Assembly (NCBI RefSeq): GCF_004368785.1
Contig: NZ_SODM01000007.1
Span: 279,010 to 343,009, forward strand
Reading direction: 5' to 3'
Source: Flavobacterium sp. 270
GTDB taxonomy: Bacteria; Bacteroidota; Bacteroidia; Flavobacteriales; Flavobacteriaceae
DNA: 64,000 nucleotides
Below the pieces are notes generated by a model. The model saw only the letters and a program-made list of their open reading frames with translations. It searched no databases and was not told the origin of the DNA. Of this stretch, positions 37,426 through 45,094 are shown one piece after another (within the stretch, counting starts at the first letter, position 1; each line of letters opens with the position of its first letter). A program made the translations under genes and the position numbers.

Positions 37426-39514
37426 TGTTTTGTAGGTTTATTTTTTGATCTATGGGGATTTTAATTACAAGAAGAGTTCCCTCTCCTTTGGCAGATTTTA
37501 TCGTAACCGTGCCCTTACATTCTAATGCTCTGTATTCGATATTATGTAAACCGATACCGTTTTTTGTTCTCTTGGTATTAAAACCAACTCCATCATCAGA
37601 AATAGACAAAACCAAATGATCTATTTCGCTTTTAAACTCAACTCTAATTATATCAGCTTCAGCATATTTATTACAATTTTGAAGCGCTTCCTGCACAATT
37701 CTGTACAAATTAATCTTGACAATATTGCTTACCAGTTCCCATTTTATATGAGAATCAAATGCTGTAATTAATTTTGAACTATACGTATTTATCTGATTTT
37801 CAAACAACTTATTTAGAATCGCTACAAAATTATTAATTAATTCTGACTTTTCTCTATTTAAATCATGAGAAATTTCTCGTATATCCTCTTCTATGTTTTT
37901 AAGTTCATCTAAATATTTTTTCCTTTTTGGTGCCGCCAGATTTTCTTCTATTTTATCTAAACTGTCCAAACTTATTCTTATGCCAAACATTCTGCCCAAA
38001 ACGCCGTCATGCAATTCCTGAGCAACCTTTCTTTTTTCTTTTATGCGAGTAAGTTCGATTTCGTTTTGCTGTGAAATCATTAAATTGTAAATGTCTTCGT
38101 TTGCAATCTGTTGTTGCTGCTTAAAAAGTAACTCTCTATTTTTAGCTTGCTGTGTTTTATAGACATAGAAAAACAAACCAATCAAAGTACAAATACTAAA
38201 AACGTATATTAGGGTCTTATTTTTTTCCTGAAGATTTGAATATTCATCTTTAATTTCACTGGTTTCATATTCAATTCTGGAGAATTTCTCTCCCATTTTA
38301 CGTTCTGCTTTTAGCATCTTATCATTTAGAAAAATATATTCTTTAGAATATTTGGATGCGTTTTGTGGATCAACAACAGCAATTTGCTTAAGAGCATCTA
38401 AGGTATTTATTAATTGATCAGATGTACGGGATAAAGCAAGGGCTTGTTTACCATATTGAATACCGCGTAAAGTGTCTTTTTTTGAAGCAAAATATTCAGA
38501 CAAATGGATTTTACTCAAAACAACAGCAGATTTCAGACCTAAACTATCTCTTATTTTTAGAGATTGATAAAACAATTTTGGCAACTGATCAGATTCCTTT
38601 AATTTAAATTTAGAATATCCTAAATTATCGAGTAGAATAGCGTACAATATTGTTTTCTCCTGAAATAGATTTTTTTCGTTTAATCCTTTTTGAAAATAAT
38701 ACTTAGCCTGATTATAGTTACGCATGTTCAAATAAACATAGCCAATATTATTTAATGAGGTTGCTTTTAATTGAAGTTCAGGTGAGATCGATTTATCCTC
38801 TAAAACGGCTAGCGCCTTATTTTGAAATTCTAAAGCTTTAGAATATTCCTCTCTTTCATTATATAATATACCGAGAAGGTTATAACATTCGTAAAGCAGA
38901 TCACTAACATTTTTTTGTTTCTTTAGAATATTTAAAGCTTTAAATACAGCAATTTCACTTTCAAAATAGTCACCTCCATTATATTGCAGACTTGCTTTAT
39001 TTATATAAGTTTTAGCAATATTATATTCGTCATTGATCTGTAAATAAATCTTTTGAGCTTTAAAATAACTTCTAAATGCACTATCAGCAATTGCCTGAGA
39101 ATTGTAATAGTCACCAAGATACATGTAAGCTTTAGCAATACTTAGTGAATCTTTACTGTTTAAAGATTTTTCTAAGACTAATTTAGATATTTTATGATAC
39201 GATTTTAAGTCGTTCATATTATAATATCGATTTGCTACTTTAAATAAATTAACTCTAAAAGTGGAATCATTATCCTGATTCAATATAATTTCTAGAGCTT
39301 TACTATTATATTTTTGTTTAAAATCATAGCCTAAATTAATATCATTTGCTAATGAAAGATATGTAGGAAGGCTATCTAGAGAAGATACCGTTAATTTTTC
39401 GGGTAGTTTCTTTTTAGTACAACTAAAAAAAACCAGAAATAAATAAAGTAATATATAACAAGTTCTTTTCAATTTGTATTTTTGAGTTTCACCAAAAATA
39501 CTAAAACTTTTCAT
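37415..39514 (-). CDS. TPR-containing sensor histidine kinase
   Basis: This 699-residue protein has an N-terminal hydrophobic stretch with a possible lipobox (LVFFSCTKKK). Many TPR-like helices cover about residues 60-400 (AYMYLGDYYNSQAIADSAFRSY, YNLLGILYNEREEYSKALEF). A single transmembrane segment follows near residues 435-452, with a coiled linker. The HisKA_3 dimerisation helix carries His502 in VAQELHDGVLGR, and the HATPase domain (VQEALQNCNKYAEA, ISDDGVGF, GIGLHNIEYRA) ends the protein. It is therefore a periplasmic-TPR membrane kinase of the LuxR-partner type. The kinase is transcribed just downstream of a small secreted protein gene. Confidence 0.9.
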   Translation of the reverse strand: MKSFSIFGETQKYKLKRTCYILLYLFLVFFSCTKKKLPEKLTVSSLDSLPTYLSLANDINLGYDFKQKYNSKALEIILNQDNDSTFRVNLFKVANRYYNMNDLKSYHKISKLVLEKSLNSKDSLSIAKAYMYLGDYYNSQAIADSAFRSYFKAQKIYLQINDEYNIAKTYINKASLQYNGGDYFESEIAVFKALNILKKQKNVSDLLYECYNLLGILYNEREEYSKALEFQNKALAVLEDKSISPELQLKATSLNNIGYVYLNMRNYNQAKYYFQKGLNEKNLFQEKTILYAILLDNLGYSKFKLKESDQLPKLFYQSLKIRDSLGLKSAVVLSKIHLSEYFASKKDTLRGIQYGKQALALSRTSDQLINTLDALKQIAVVDPQNASKYSKEYIFLNDKMLKAERKMGEKFSRIEYETSEIKDEYSNLQEKNKTLIYVFSICTLIGLFFYVYKTQQAKNRELLFKQQQQIANEDIYNLMISQQNEIELTRIKEKRKVAQELHDGVLGRMFGIRISLDSLDKIEENLAAPKRKKYLDELKNIEEDIREISHDLNREKSELINNFVAILNKLFENQINTYSSKLITAFDSHIKWELVSNIVKINLYRIVQEALQNCNKYAEADIIRVEFKSEIDHLVLSISDDGVGFNTKRTKNGIGLHNIEYRALECKGTVTIKSAKGEGTLLVIKIPIDQKINLQNNDN

Positions 39515-39550
39515 AAAAAAAAGCTGTCAAAAAATTGACAGCTTTTTTTT
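39515..39550 (-). terminator. terminator of the small secreted protein gene
   Basis: Perfect 16-bp arms (39515-39530 and 39535-39550) with an AAAA loop lie between the small gene's stop and the kinase start codon, touching the kinase ATG. It may also act as an attenuator that lets partial read-through reach the kinase. Confidence 0.8.
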
Positions 39551-39571
39551 ATATTTAGTAAAATTTATTGT

Positions 39572-39811
39572 TTAATCTAACTTTTTACCTAAACCTTCCG
39601 ATTGACTAACTTTATTAAATGTTTCTGATTGAGATGCACTTGCATTTCCTTGAAAGTCAAGTTTTCTACCTCCGTTATTCCCAACTGAAGCTGAACCATC
39701 ACCATAAAGAGAATTAATTGTTATATCGCTATTTGTTGTTGCAGGATTTGCAAATGATGTTGCTACCATTACTAAAGAAAATAATCCGAATGTTAAAGCT
39801 GCTTTTTTCAT
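39572..39811 (-). CDS. small secreted protein of unknown function
   Basis: This 79-residue protein has a typical signal peptide (KKAALTFGLFSLVMVATSFA). The remaining ~58 residues are Ser-, Gly- and Asn-rich, without Cys (SLYGDGSASVGNNGG, GNASASQSETFNKVSQSEG), and the motif KLD occurs twice. It was not recognised. The gene sits between a LytTR regulator and a TPR sensor kinase on the same strand, so it could be a secreted signal or a regulated product. That link is only positional. Confidence 0.65.
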   Translation of the reverse strand: MKKAALTFGLFSLVMVATSFANPATTNSDITINSLYGDGSASVGNNGGRKLDFQGNASASQSETFNKVSQSEGLGKKLD

Positions 39812-39985
39812 GATTTGAGGTATTAATTGATTATATGTTTTTGGGAGATTATGATTGCTTTATTGCGAATCATGGTGTAAAACTAATACCGTAATCGAGA
39901 AAAATTTATACGAAAAATTAGGTTTATGGTAGAACATGCCCAATTGATAGTCAATGAACGTCAAATTAATGTAATTGTCTAATTT

Positions 39986-40801
39986 TTAGACTTCTAGATA
40001 ATTACCAATGGAAAAATCAGTAATAATTAGCTCAATATTTGATTTGTAGGTTTTGGAAAAAGGGATCTTTTTTGAGGAGTTTTTTATGTAACAAACTGAG
40101 TTCCCGCTATGAATTCTCGAAATATAATTTCGATTGATGATATAACTGTTGTGAATTCTAAAAAAAGGATACGATAAAAGGCTCTCAAAATGCTTTAATG
40201 TTTTGAAAGCGGTTATCATTTCTCCAGAATTTATATAAATGTCTGTCGAATTATTATCGGCTTGAAAATAGCAGATATCTGCGGCATTTATATAACGATA
40301 ATCTCCATACGATTTTATGCAGATAATAAGCGGTTCTTCTGAACTGTGCTTGACATTGGTATGCGAAATTATCGAAGTAAGATTTTCTTCTTTAAAATCA
40401 ACTATTTCTACTCCTATTTCTATCTGCGCTTTATTTAGTTTTAAAACCATCTTTAGAAAATCAAAATGCAATAAAGGTTTTAGCAAATAATCAAAAACAC
40501 CAAATTGTATGGCTTCAAATGCCAAATCTTTTTTTAATGTTGTAATGATAACTTTAGGCAAAACAGTTAAAAGCCTGTATAATTCGCTTATAAAATTGAG
40601 CGATAAGCTGCTTGATAAATTCTTAGGGGCAATTTCCAGAAAAATTACAGAAGGACGATATTCTAAAACCAAATACAAACCATCCTGAAAATTCGATGCC
40701 GATGCTATAAAAGTTAATTCCGAAAAACCATCTGCAATCTTTTGGGTTTTCAAAATACTTTCTGCATCATCATCGATAATAATATACGAATGTTTTTTCA
40801 A
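39986..40801 (-). CDS. LytTR-type response regulator with Glu at the phospho-acceptor site
   Basis: This 271-residue protein has a receiver-like domain (IIIDDDAES, residues 7-15; ITTLKKD; DYLLKPL with Lys108) and a LytTR DNA-binding domain (residues about 165-260, FLR-like FFRIHNSYIINRNYISRIHSG). The residue at the usual phosphorylated Asp position is Glu56 (SVIFLEIAPKN; codon GAA), which would block phosphorylation and may mimic the active state. No histidine kinase is directly adjacent on its operon. LytTR proteins bind promoters as dimers. The downstream small secreted protein may be a target, but that is conjecture. Confidence 0.85.
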   Translation of the reverse strand: MKKHSYIIIDDDAESILKTQKIADGFSELTFIASASNFQDGLYLVLEYRPSVIFLEIAPKNLSSSLSLNFISELYRLLTVLPKVIITTLKKDLAFEAIQFGVFDYLLKPLLHFDFLKMVLKLNKAQIEIGVEIVDFKEENLTSIISHTNVKHSSEEPLIICIKSYGDYRYINAADICYFQADNNSTDIYINSGEMITAFKTLKHFESLLSYPFFRIHNSYIINRNYISRIHSGNSVCYIKNSSKKIPFSKTYKSNIELIITDFSIGNYLEV

Positions 40802-41031
40802 TGTTTGATTTCCTGATTTATCGTTTCAACAATTATTTTTCTACATAATCTTCACACAAATTGCTAGTGGTACTATAAATTCTTGTAAAAAATTTGTTTT
40901 ATGAATTAATCCGCAATTAAATTTACGAATTTTGATTTTTTAATCATTTCATTGTTAATACATTATATATAAATGTTAATATATACCGATGAACTGCAAA
41001 AATCTCCGATAAAGTACATAATATAAAATTA

Positions 41032-41066
41032 AAAATCCCAAACTCCAGTAAGGAATTTGGGACTTT
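41032..41066 (-). terminator. glyS terminator
   Basis: AAAATCCCAAACTCC (41032-41046) pairs with the GGAATTTGGGAC side (41052-41066), with T-rich flanks in the minus-strand direction, just past the glycyl-tRNA synthetase stop. The region 41067-41090 is plain. Confidence 0.7.
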
Positions 41067-41090
41067 TTATAAGTATAATATTTTAGAAAA

Positions 41091-42629
41091 TTACATTTTC
41101 ATTAACCAGTTTTTCATCGAAACTTCGTTTTCAATAATATCTCTTAATTCAGAGATTTTAACGCGGTCTTGTTTCATTGTATCCCTATGACGAATTGTTA
41201 CTGTTTCGTCTTCAAGAGTCTGATGATCTACTGTAATACAGAACGGAGTTCCAAGAGCATCTTGTCTTCTGTAACGGCGTCCAACTGCATCTTTTTCATC
41301 ATAAGCTACATTGAAATCCCATTTCAAATCTTCAATGATTTTTTGAGAAAGTTCTGGAAGACCATCTCTTTTAATTAATGGTAAAACAGCTGCTTTTGTT
41401 GGCGCTAAAACTGCAGGCAGTTTTAATACTGTTCTTGTAGAACCGTCTTCTAAAGTTTCTTCTTGTAATGAAGTTGCGAAAACAGCTAAGAACATACGAT
41501 CTAAACCTACAGAAGTTTCTACTACATAAGGCACATAATTTTCATTCAATTCCGGATCAAAATATTGTAGTTTTCTTCCTGAATGTTTTTCATGTGCTTT
41601 TAAGTCAAAATCTGTACGAGAGTGAATTCCTTCTAGTTCTTTGAAACCGAATGGAAAATTAAACTCAATATCTGCTGCAGCATTTGCGTAATGCGCTAAT
41701 TTTTCGTGATCGTGAAAACGGTAATTCTCTTTTCCTAATCCTAAGGACAAGTGCCAGTTTAAACGTGCTTCTTTCCAGTAGTGATACCATTGCATTTCTT
41801 CTCCCGGACGTACAAAAAACTGCATTTCCATTTGTTCAAATTCACGCATACGGAAAATGAATTGTCTTGCAACAATTTCGTTTCTGAACGCTTTACCCGT
41901 TTGAGCAATTCCAAAAGGAACTTTCATACGACCCGATTTCTGAACGTTTAAAAAGTTTACGAAAATACCCTGCGCTGTTTCCGGACGTAAATATAAATCC
42001 ATAGCAGATTCTGCAGAAGCTCCCAGTTTTGTTCCGAACATTAGGTTGAATTGCTTAACGTCTGTCCAGTTTTTAGAACCAGTTTCAGGATCAGCAATTC
42101 CTAATTCTTCGATTAAAGCTTTTACATCCTGAAGATCTTCACTCATACCTTTTGCAAGTCTTTCACGAATTTCTCTTTCTTTTGCAAGATATTCTACAAC
42201 ACGAGTATTAGTTGTAATAAATTCCTGTTCATTAAAAGCATCTCCGAAACGAGCTCTAGCTTTTTCGATTTCTTTTTTAGCTTTCTTATTAATGGTTTCA
42301 GCATAATCTTCAACCAAAACGTCAGCTCTATATCTTTTTTTCGAATCTTTATTGTCAATTAATGGATCATTGAAAGCATCAACGTGGCCTGAAGCTTTCC
42401 AAGTTGTTGGATGCATCAATATTGCAGCATCAAGGCCGACAATATTCTCATTCATCTGAACCATTGATTTCCACCAATATTCACGGATATTCTTTTTTAA
42501 TTCGACACCATTTTGTGCATAATCATAGACAGCACTTAATCCGTCGTAAACTTCGCTTGACGGAAAAATAAATCCGTACTCTTTTGCGTGCGAAACCACA
42601 TTCTTAAATAAATCTTCTTGTTTTGCCAT
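41091..42629 (-). CDS. glyS: glycine--tRNA ligase (alpha2 type)
   Basis: This 512-residue class II aminoacyl-tRNA synthetase charges tRNA-Gly. Visible features are the N-terminal SHAKEYGFIFPSSEVYDGL and VVLD-like region (GLDAAILMHPTTWKASGHVDAF), motif 2 (GKAFRNEIVARQFIFRMREFEQMEMQ), and the C-terminal anticodon-binding domain (APTKAAVLPLIKRDGL, GRRYRRQDALGTPFCITVD). It is the single-chain dimeric type rather than the alpha2beta2 type. A -7 element TATTTTTG lies at 42637-42644 on the minus strand. Confidence 0.97.
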   Translation of the reverse strand: MAKQEDLFKNVVSHAKEYGFIFPSSEVYDGLSAVYDYAQNGVELKKNIREYWWKSMVQMNENIVGLDAAILMHPTTWKASGHVDAFNDPLIDNKDSKKRYRADVLVEDYAETINKKAKKEIEKARARFGDAFNEQEFITTNTRVVEYLAKEREIRERLAKGMSEDLQDVKALIEELGIADPETGSKNWTDVKQFNLMFGTKLGASAESAMDLYLRPETAQGIFVNFLNVQKSGRMKVPFGIAQTGKAFRNEIVARQFIFRMREFEQMEMQFFVRPGEEMQWYHYWKEARLNWHLSLGLGKENYRFHDHEKLAHYANAAADIEFNFPFGFKELEGIHSRTDFDLKAHEKHSGRKLQYFDPELNENYVPYVVETSVGLDRMFLAVFATSLQEETLEDGSTRTVLKLPAVLAPTKAAVLPLIKRDGLPELSQKIIEDLKWDFNVAYDEKDAVGRRYRRQDALGTPFCITVDHQTLEDETVTIRHRDTMKQDRVKISELRDIIENEVSMKNWLMKM

Positions 42630-42636
42630 AGTGATG

Positions 42637-42644
42637 CAAAAATA
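42637..42644 (-). promoter_or_regulatory. -7 element (TATTTTTG) of glyS
   Basis: The plus-strand sequence CAAAAATA is TATTTTTG on the coding strand, matching TANNTTTG, 8 nt upstream of the glyS start. The short spacing implies a very short leader; no -33 match was found. Confidence 0.4.
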
Positions 42645-42801
42645 TAAAAAGTACGTTTAAAAAAAAGGAAATCAGATAAGATTGAAGTCCTTTTTTGGTG
42701 ATTTTTATTAATAAATATCTTTTTTGATGATTCTAAATGAAATCATTCCATTTTTTTCTTAAATATCCTATGTCGCCAAACTTATTTACAATCTAAAACA
42801 A

Positions 42802-44229
42802 TTATTTTTTTATCAGTTTAAAACTATACACTTTTTCTTTTCCAGAAATGGTAAGAATATAAAAACCCGAAAAAAGTCTGGAAACATCAATAGTTTTATT
42901 GGATGAAATTCCTTGAAGCATCATTTTGGATTCTACAGTAAAAACTTCAAATTTAAAATCTTCATTAGGAAAATTAAAAACCTCAACAGCATTTTCAGCT
43001 GGATTTGGCGCAATATAAGGCAGGTCTTTAAATGCTGTTTCTATTCCTTTTTTATTGCTTGATGATGTACCACAAGCATTGTTTATATAGCTTTCTAATT
43101 CTTTATTAAAATATTTTTTTTCATAACCTAATGTTCTTGATTTCTGAAAATATTCGCACGCTTTTTCCTTTTCATTCAAATCATAATAGATAATTCCTAA
43201 ATATTTATGTGCAACAGAATTTTTAGGATTAATTTTTATAGCTTCTTTTAAATCAGCAATTCCCAAATCCGTTTTCCCTAATTTATGATACGCAAGTCCT
43301 CTTATTGTTCTTAAATCACTTTCTTCGTTTCCATATCCGTTTTCATAAAGATTAGCTTCGTTTTCAAAAGCTATATTTATATTTTCTGCTGCTTTCTCAT
43401 ATTGATCGAGTTCCAGATAACTATATCCTAAAACCCAATGTGCAAAATTATGGCTGGGAATCTTTTTTACCACTTCGTTTAAATAATAAATTCCTAACCG
43501 ATAGTCGTGAACTTCTGTAGCCAGATAAGCACCTAAGTTAAAATAATGTCTCGTTTCTGTCGGGTCGGTTTGAATCGCCATTAATTTGTAATTAATGCTC
43601 GCATTATCATTCTCGAATCTGGAATAAATAGTAGAAAGCCTGCTGTAAATCTCTGCTAAATCTTTGTTTAAAGAAGGAAACTTTTTTGCTTCGCTTGGAT
43701 TTGATTTGATGTTTTCTAACTGACTTTTAAATCCTAAAAAATCAAATTCTGCCAATACATTATCTTCAAGATATAATCTTGCAGCTGCTCTTCCATAGAG
43801 TAATCCAAAATTATTGGGATCTAACTTTAGTAATTCATTGTTGTTTATAATTGTATTGTAGTTCTCTTCGACTTTGGCTTTATTCTTTAGATTGTCCTCT
43901 TTGAAGTAATCTGTTCTTTTGATCAAAACATTCTTTTTATACAACCAGATCGTTTTTAATTTTCCGTCACTTGAGAACTTTTGGCAAAGACCATCTATCC
44001 AATTATTTTCATCAAAATAAAATCTTTCGTCTAATCCGCCAACAATATGATAGGTTTTAAGACTATCCAACATTTTATCTGCTCCAAAATAAAACTCTTT
44101 TGCTACTAGTCCGTTTTTAAAAAAAGATCTGTTTACAGTTCCTTTTTTCTGAGCTAATGTTTGAGTTTGAAAAATTGAAAAAATAATTACTGCCAAAATT
44201 ATGCAGTTGCTTTGGTAGATTTTCTTCAT
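42802..44229 (-). CDS. TPR-repeat secreted protein with T9SS type A sorting domain
   Basis: The 475-residue protein starts at MKKIYQSNCIILAVIIFS, which gives a normal signal peptide; an ATG 27 nt upstream is less likely. Its N-terminal half contains MORN/YwqK-like repeats (GTVNRSFFKNGLVAKEFYFG, FSSDGKLKTIWLYKK). TPR repeats follow (HWVLGYSYLELDQYEKAAENI, LADLKEAIKINPKNSVAHKYLG). The last 75 residues are a T9SS type A sorting domain (IAPNPAENAVEVFN, RLFSGFYILTISGKEKVYSFKLI). It is likely exported by T9SS and attached or released at the surface. Specific function is unknown. Confidence 0.85.
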   Translation of the reverse strand: MKKIYQSNCIILAVIIFSIFQTQTLAQKKGTVNRSFFKNGLVAKEFYFGADKMLDSLKTYHIVGGLDERFYFDENNWIDGLCQKFSSDGKLKTIWLYKKNVLIKRTDYFKEDNLKNKAKVEENYNTIINNNELLKLDPNNFGLLYGRAAARLYLEDNVLAEFDFLGFKSQLENIKSNPSEAKKFPSLNKDLAEIYSRLSTIYSRFENDNASINYKLMAIQTDPTETRHYFNLGAYLATEVHDYRLGIYYLNEVVKKIPSHNFAHWVLGYSYLELDQYEKAAENINIAFENEANLYENGYGNEESDLRTIRGLAYHKLGKTDLGIADLKEAIKINPKNSVAHKYLGIIYYDLNEKEKACEYFQKSRTLGYEKKYFNKELESYINNACGTSSSNKKGIETAFKDLPYIAPNPAENAVEVFNFPNEDFKFEVFTVESKMMLQGISSNKTIDVSRLFSGFYILTISGKEKVYSFKLIKK

Positions 44230-44404
44230 GTAAAGACTGATTTTAAATTGATTCATAAAAACAATTTTCTTAGCTAAGTTTCAAATCTTAAATCAAAAAA
44301 GTCGTTTCTTGTAAAAATATTTTTATTAAAATTAATATTTCAATTATATTTAATCAAAAGTCAATAGTATTTTATCTTTTATAATCAAGCCTAATTTATT
44401 TTTA

Positions 44405-45088
44405 ATGCTGTTTAATTATCTTATCAACTTGTTTTTCCCGAAAGTCTGCGCCGGATGTAGAACCATTTTAATGACTAACGAAACTGTTTTTTGTACCAAT
44501 TGTCGTCACGAAATGCCTCTTACCCAATATTATTTAGATAAAGACAATCAGGCTGTAAAAAAGTTTTATGGAAGAATTGAGATGCAGCATGCTTCTGCAT
44601 TTTTATATTTTAACAAAAAAGGAATGGTTCAGGAAATCATTCATAATTTAAAATATAAAGGTCATGAAGAAATCGGAACTGTTTTAGGAAATTGGCATGC
44701 CGAAGATTTGAAAGAATTAAAACTGGAAAATCCTTTTGATATCATAATTCCTGTTCCTCTACATAAAAAGAAGTTTAAAGAAAGAGGTTATAATCAGGTT
44801 ACTACTTTTGCAGAAGCATTGTCTGAAAATTTAAATATTCCATACGATACTAATGTTTTGTATCGAAAGAAGTATTCTAAAACCCAGTCCAAGAAAAATC
44901 TTTTGGGAAGATCTGAAAACATTGAAAGTCTTTTTGATGTTCACTTTACAGAAGAAAATCATCAAAAACATTTTCTAATTGTTGATGATGTGCTTACAAC
45001 AGGCGCTACAATAGAAGCCTGCGCAAGGGCATTACTAAAAATTCCCGGTGCAAAAATCAGTGTTATCTGTATGGCGATTGCCAATTAA
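44405..45088 (+). CDS. comF: ComF-family phosphoribosyltransferase
   Basis: This 227-residue protein begins with a zinc-finger-like segment (LFFPKVCAGCRTILM, FCTNCRHEMPL) and has a type I phosphoribosyltransferase domain with IIPVPLHKKKFKERGYNQV and the PRPP loop FLIVDDVLTTGATIEAC. ComF proteins take part in natural DNA uptake in competent bacteria, and homologues are widespread in bacteria that have not been shown to be competent. It is monocistronic here. The start codon ATG lies 3 nt past the last base of a plain AT-rich leader. Confidence 0.9.
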   Translation: MLFNYLINLFFPKVCAGCRTILMTNETVFCTNCRHEMPLTQYYLDKDNQAVKKFYGRIEMQHASAFLYFNKKGMVQEIIHNLKYKGHEEIGTVLGNWHAEDLKELKLENPFDIIIPVPLHKKKFKERGYNQVTTFAEALSENLNIPYDTNVLYRKKYSKTQSKKNLLGRSENIESLFDVHFTEENHQKHFLIVDDVLTTGATIEACARALLKIPGAKISVICMAIAN

Positions 45089-45094
45089 GTTTTT

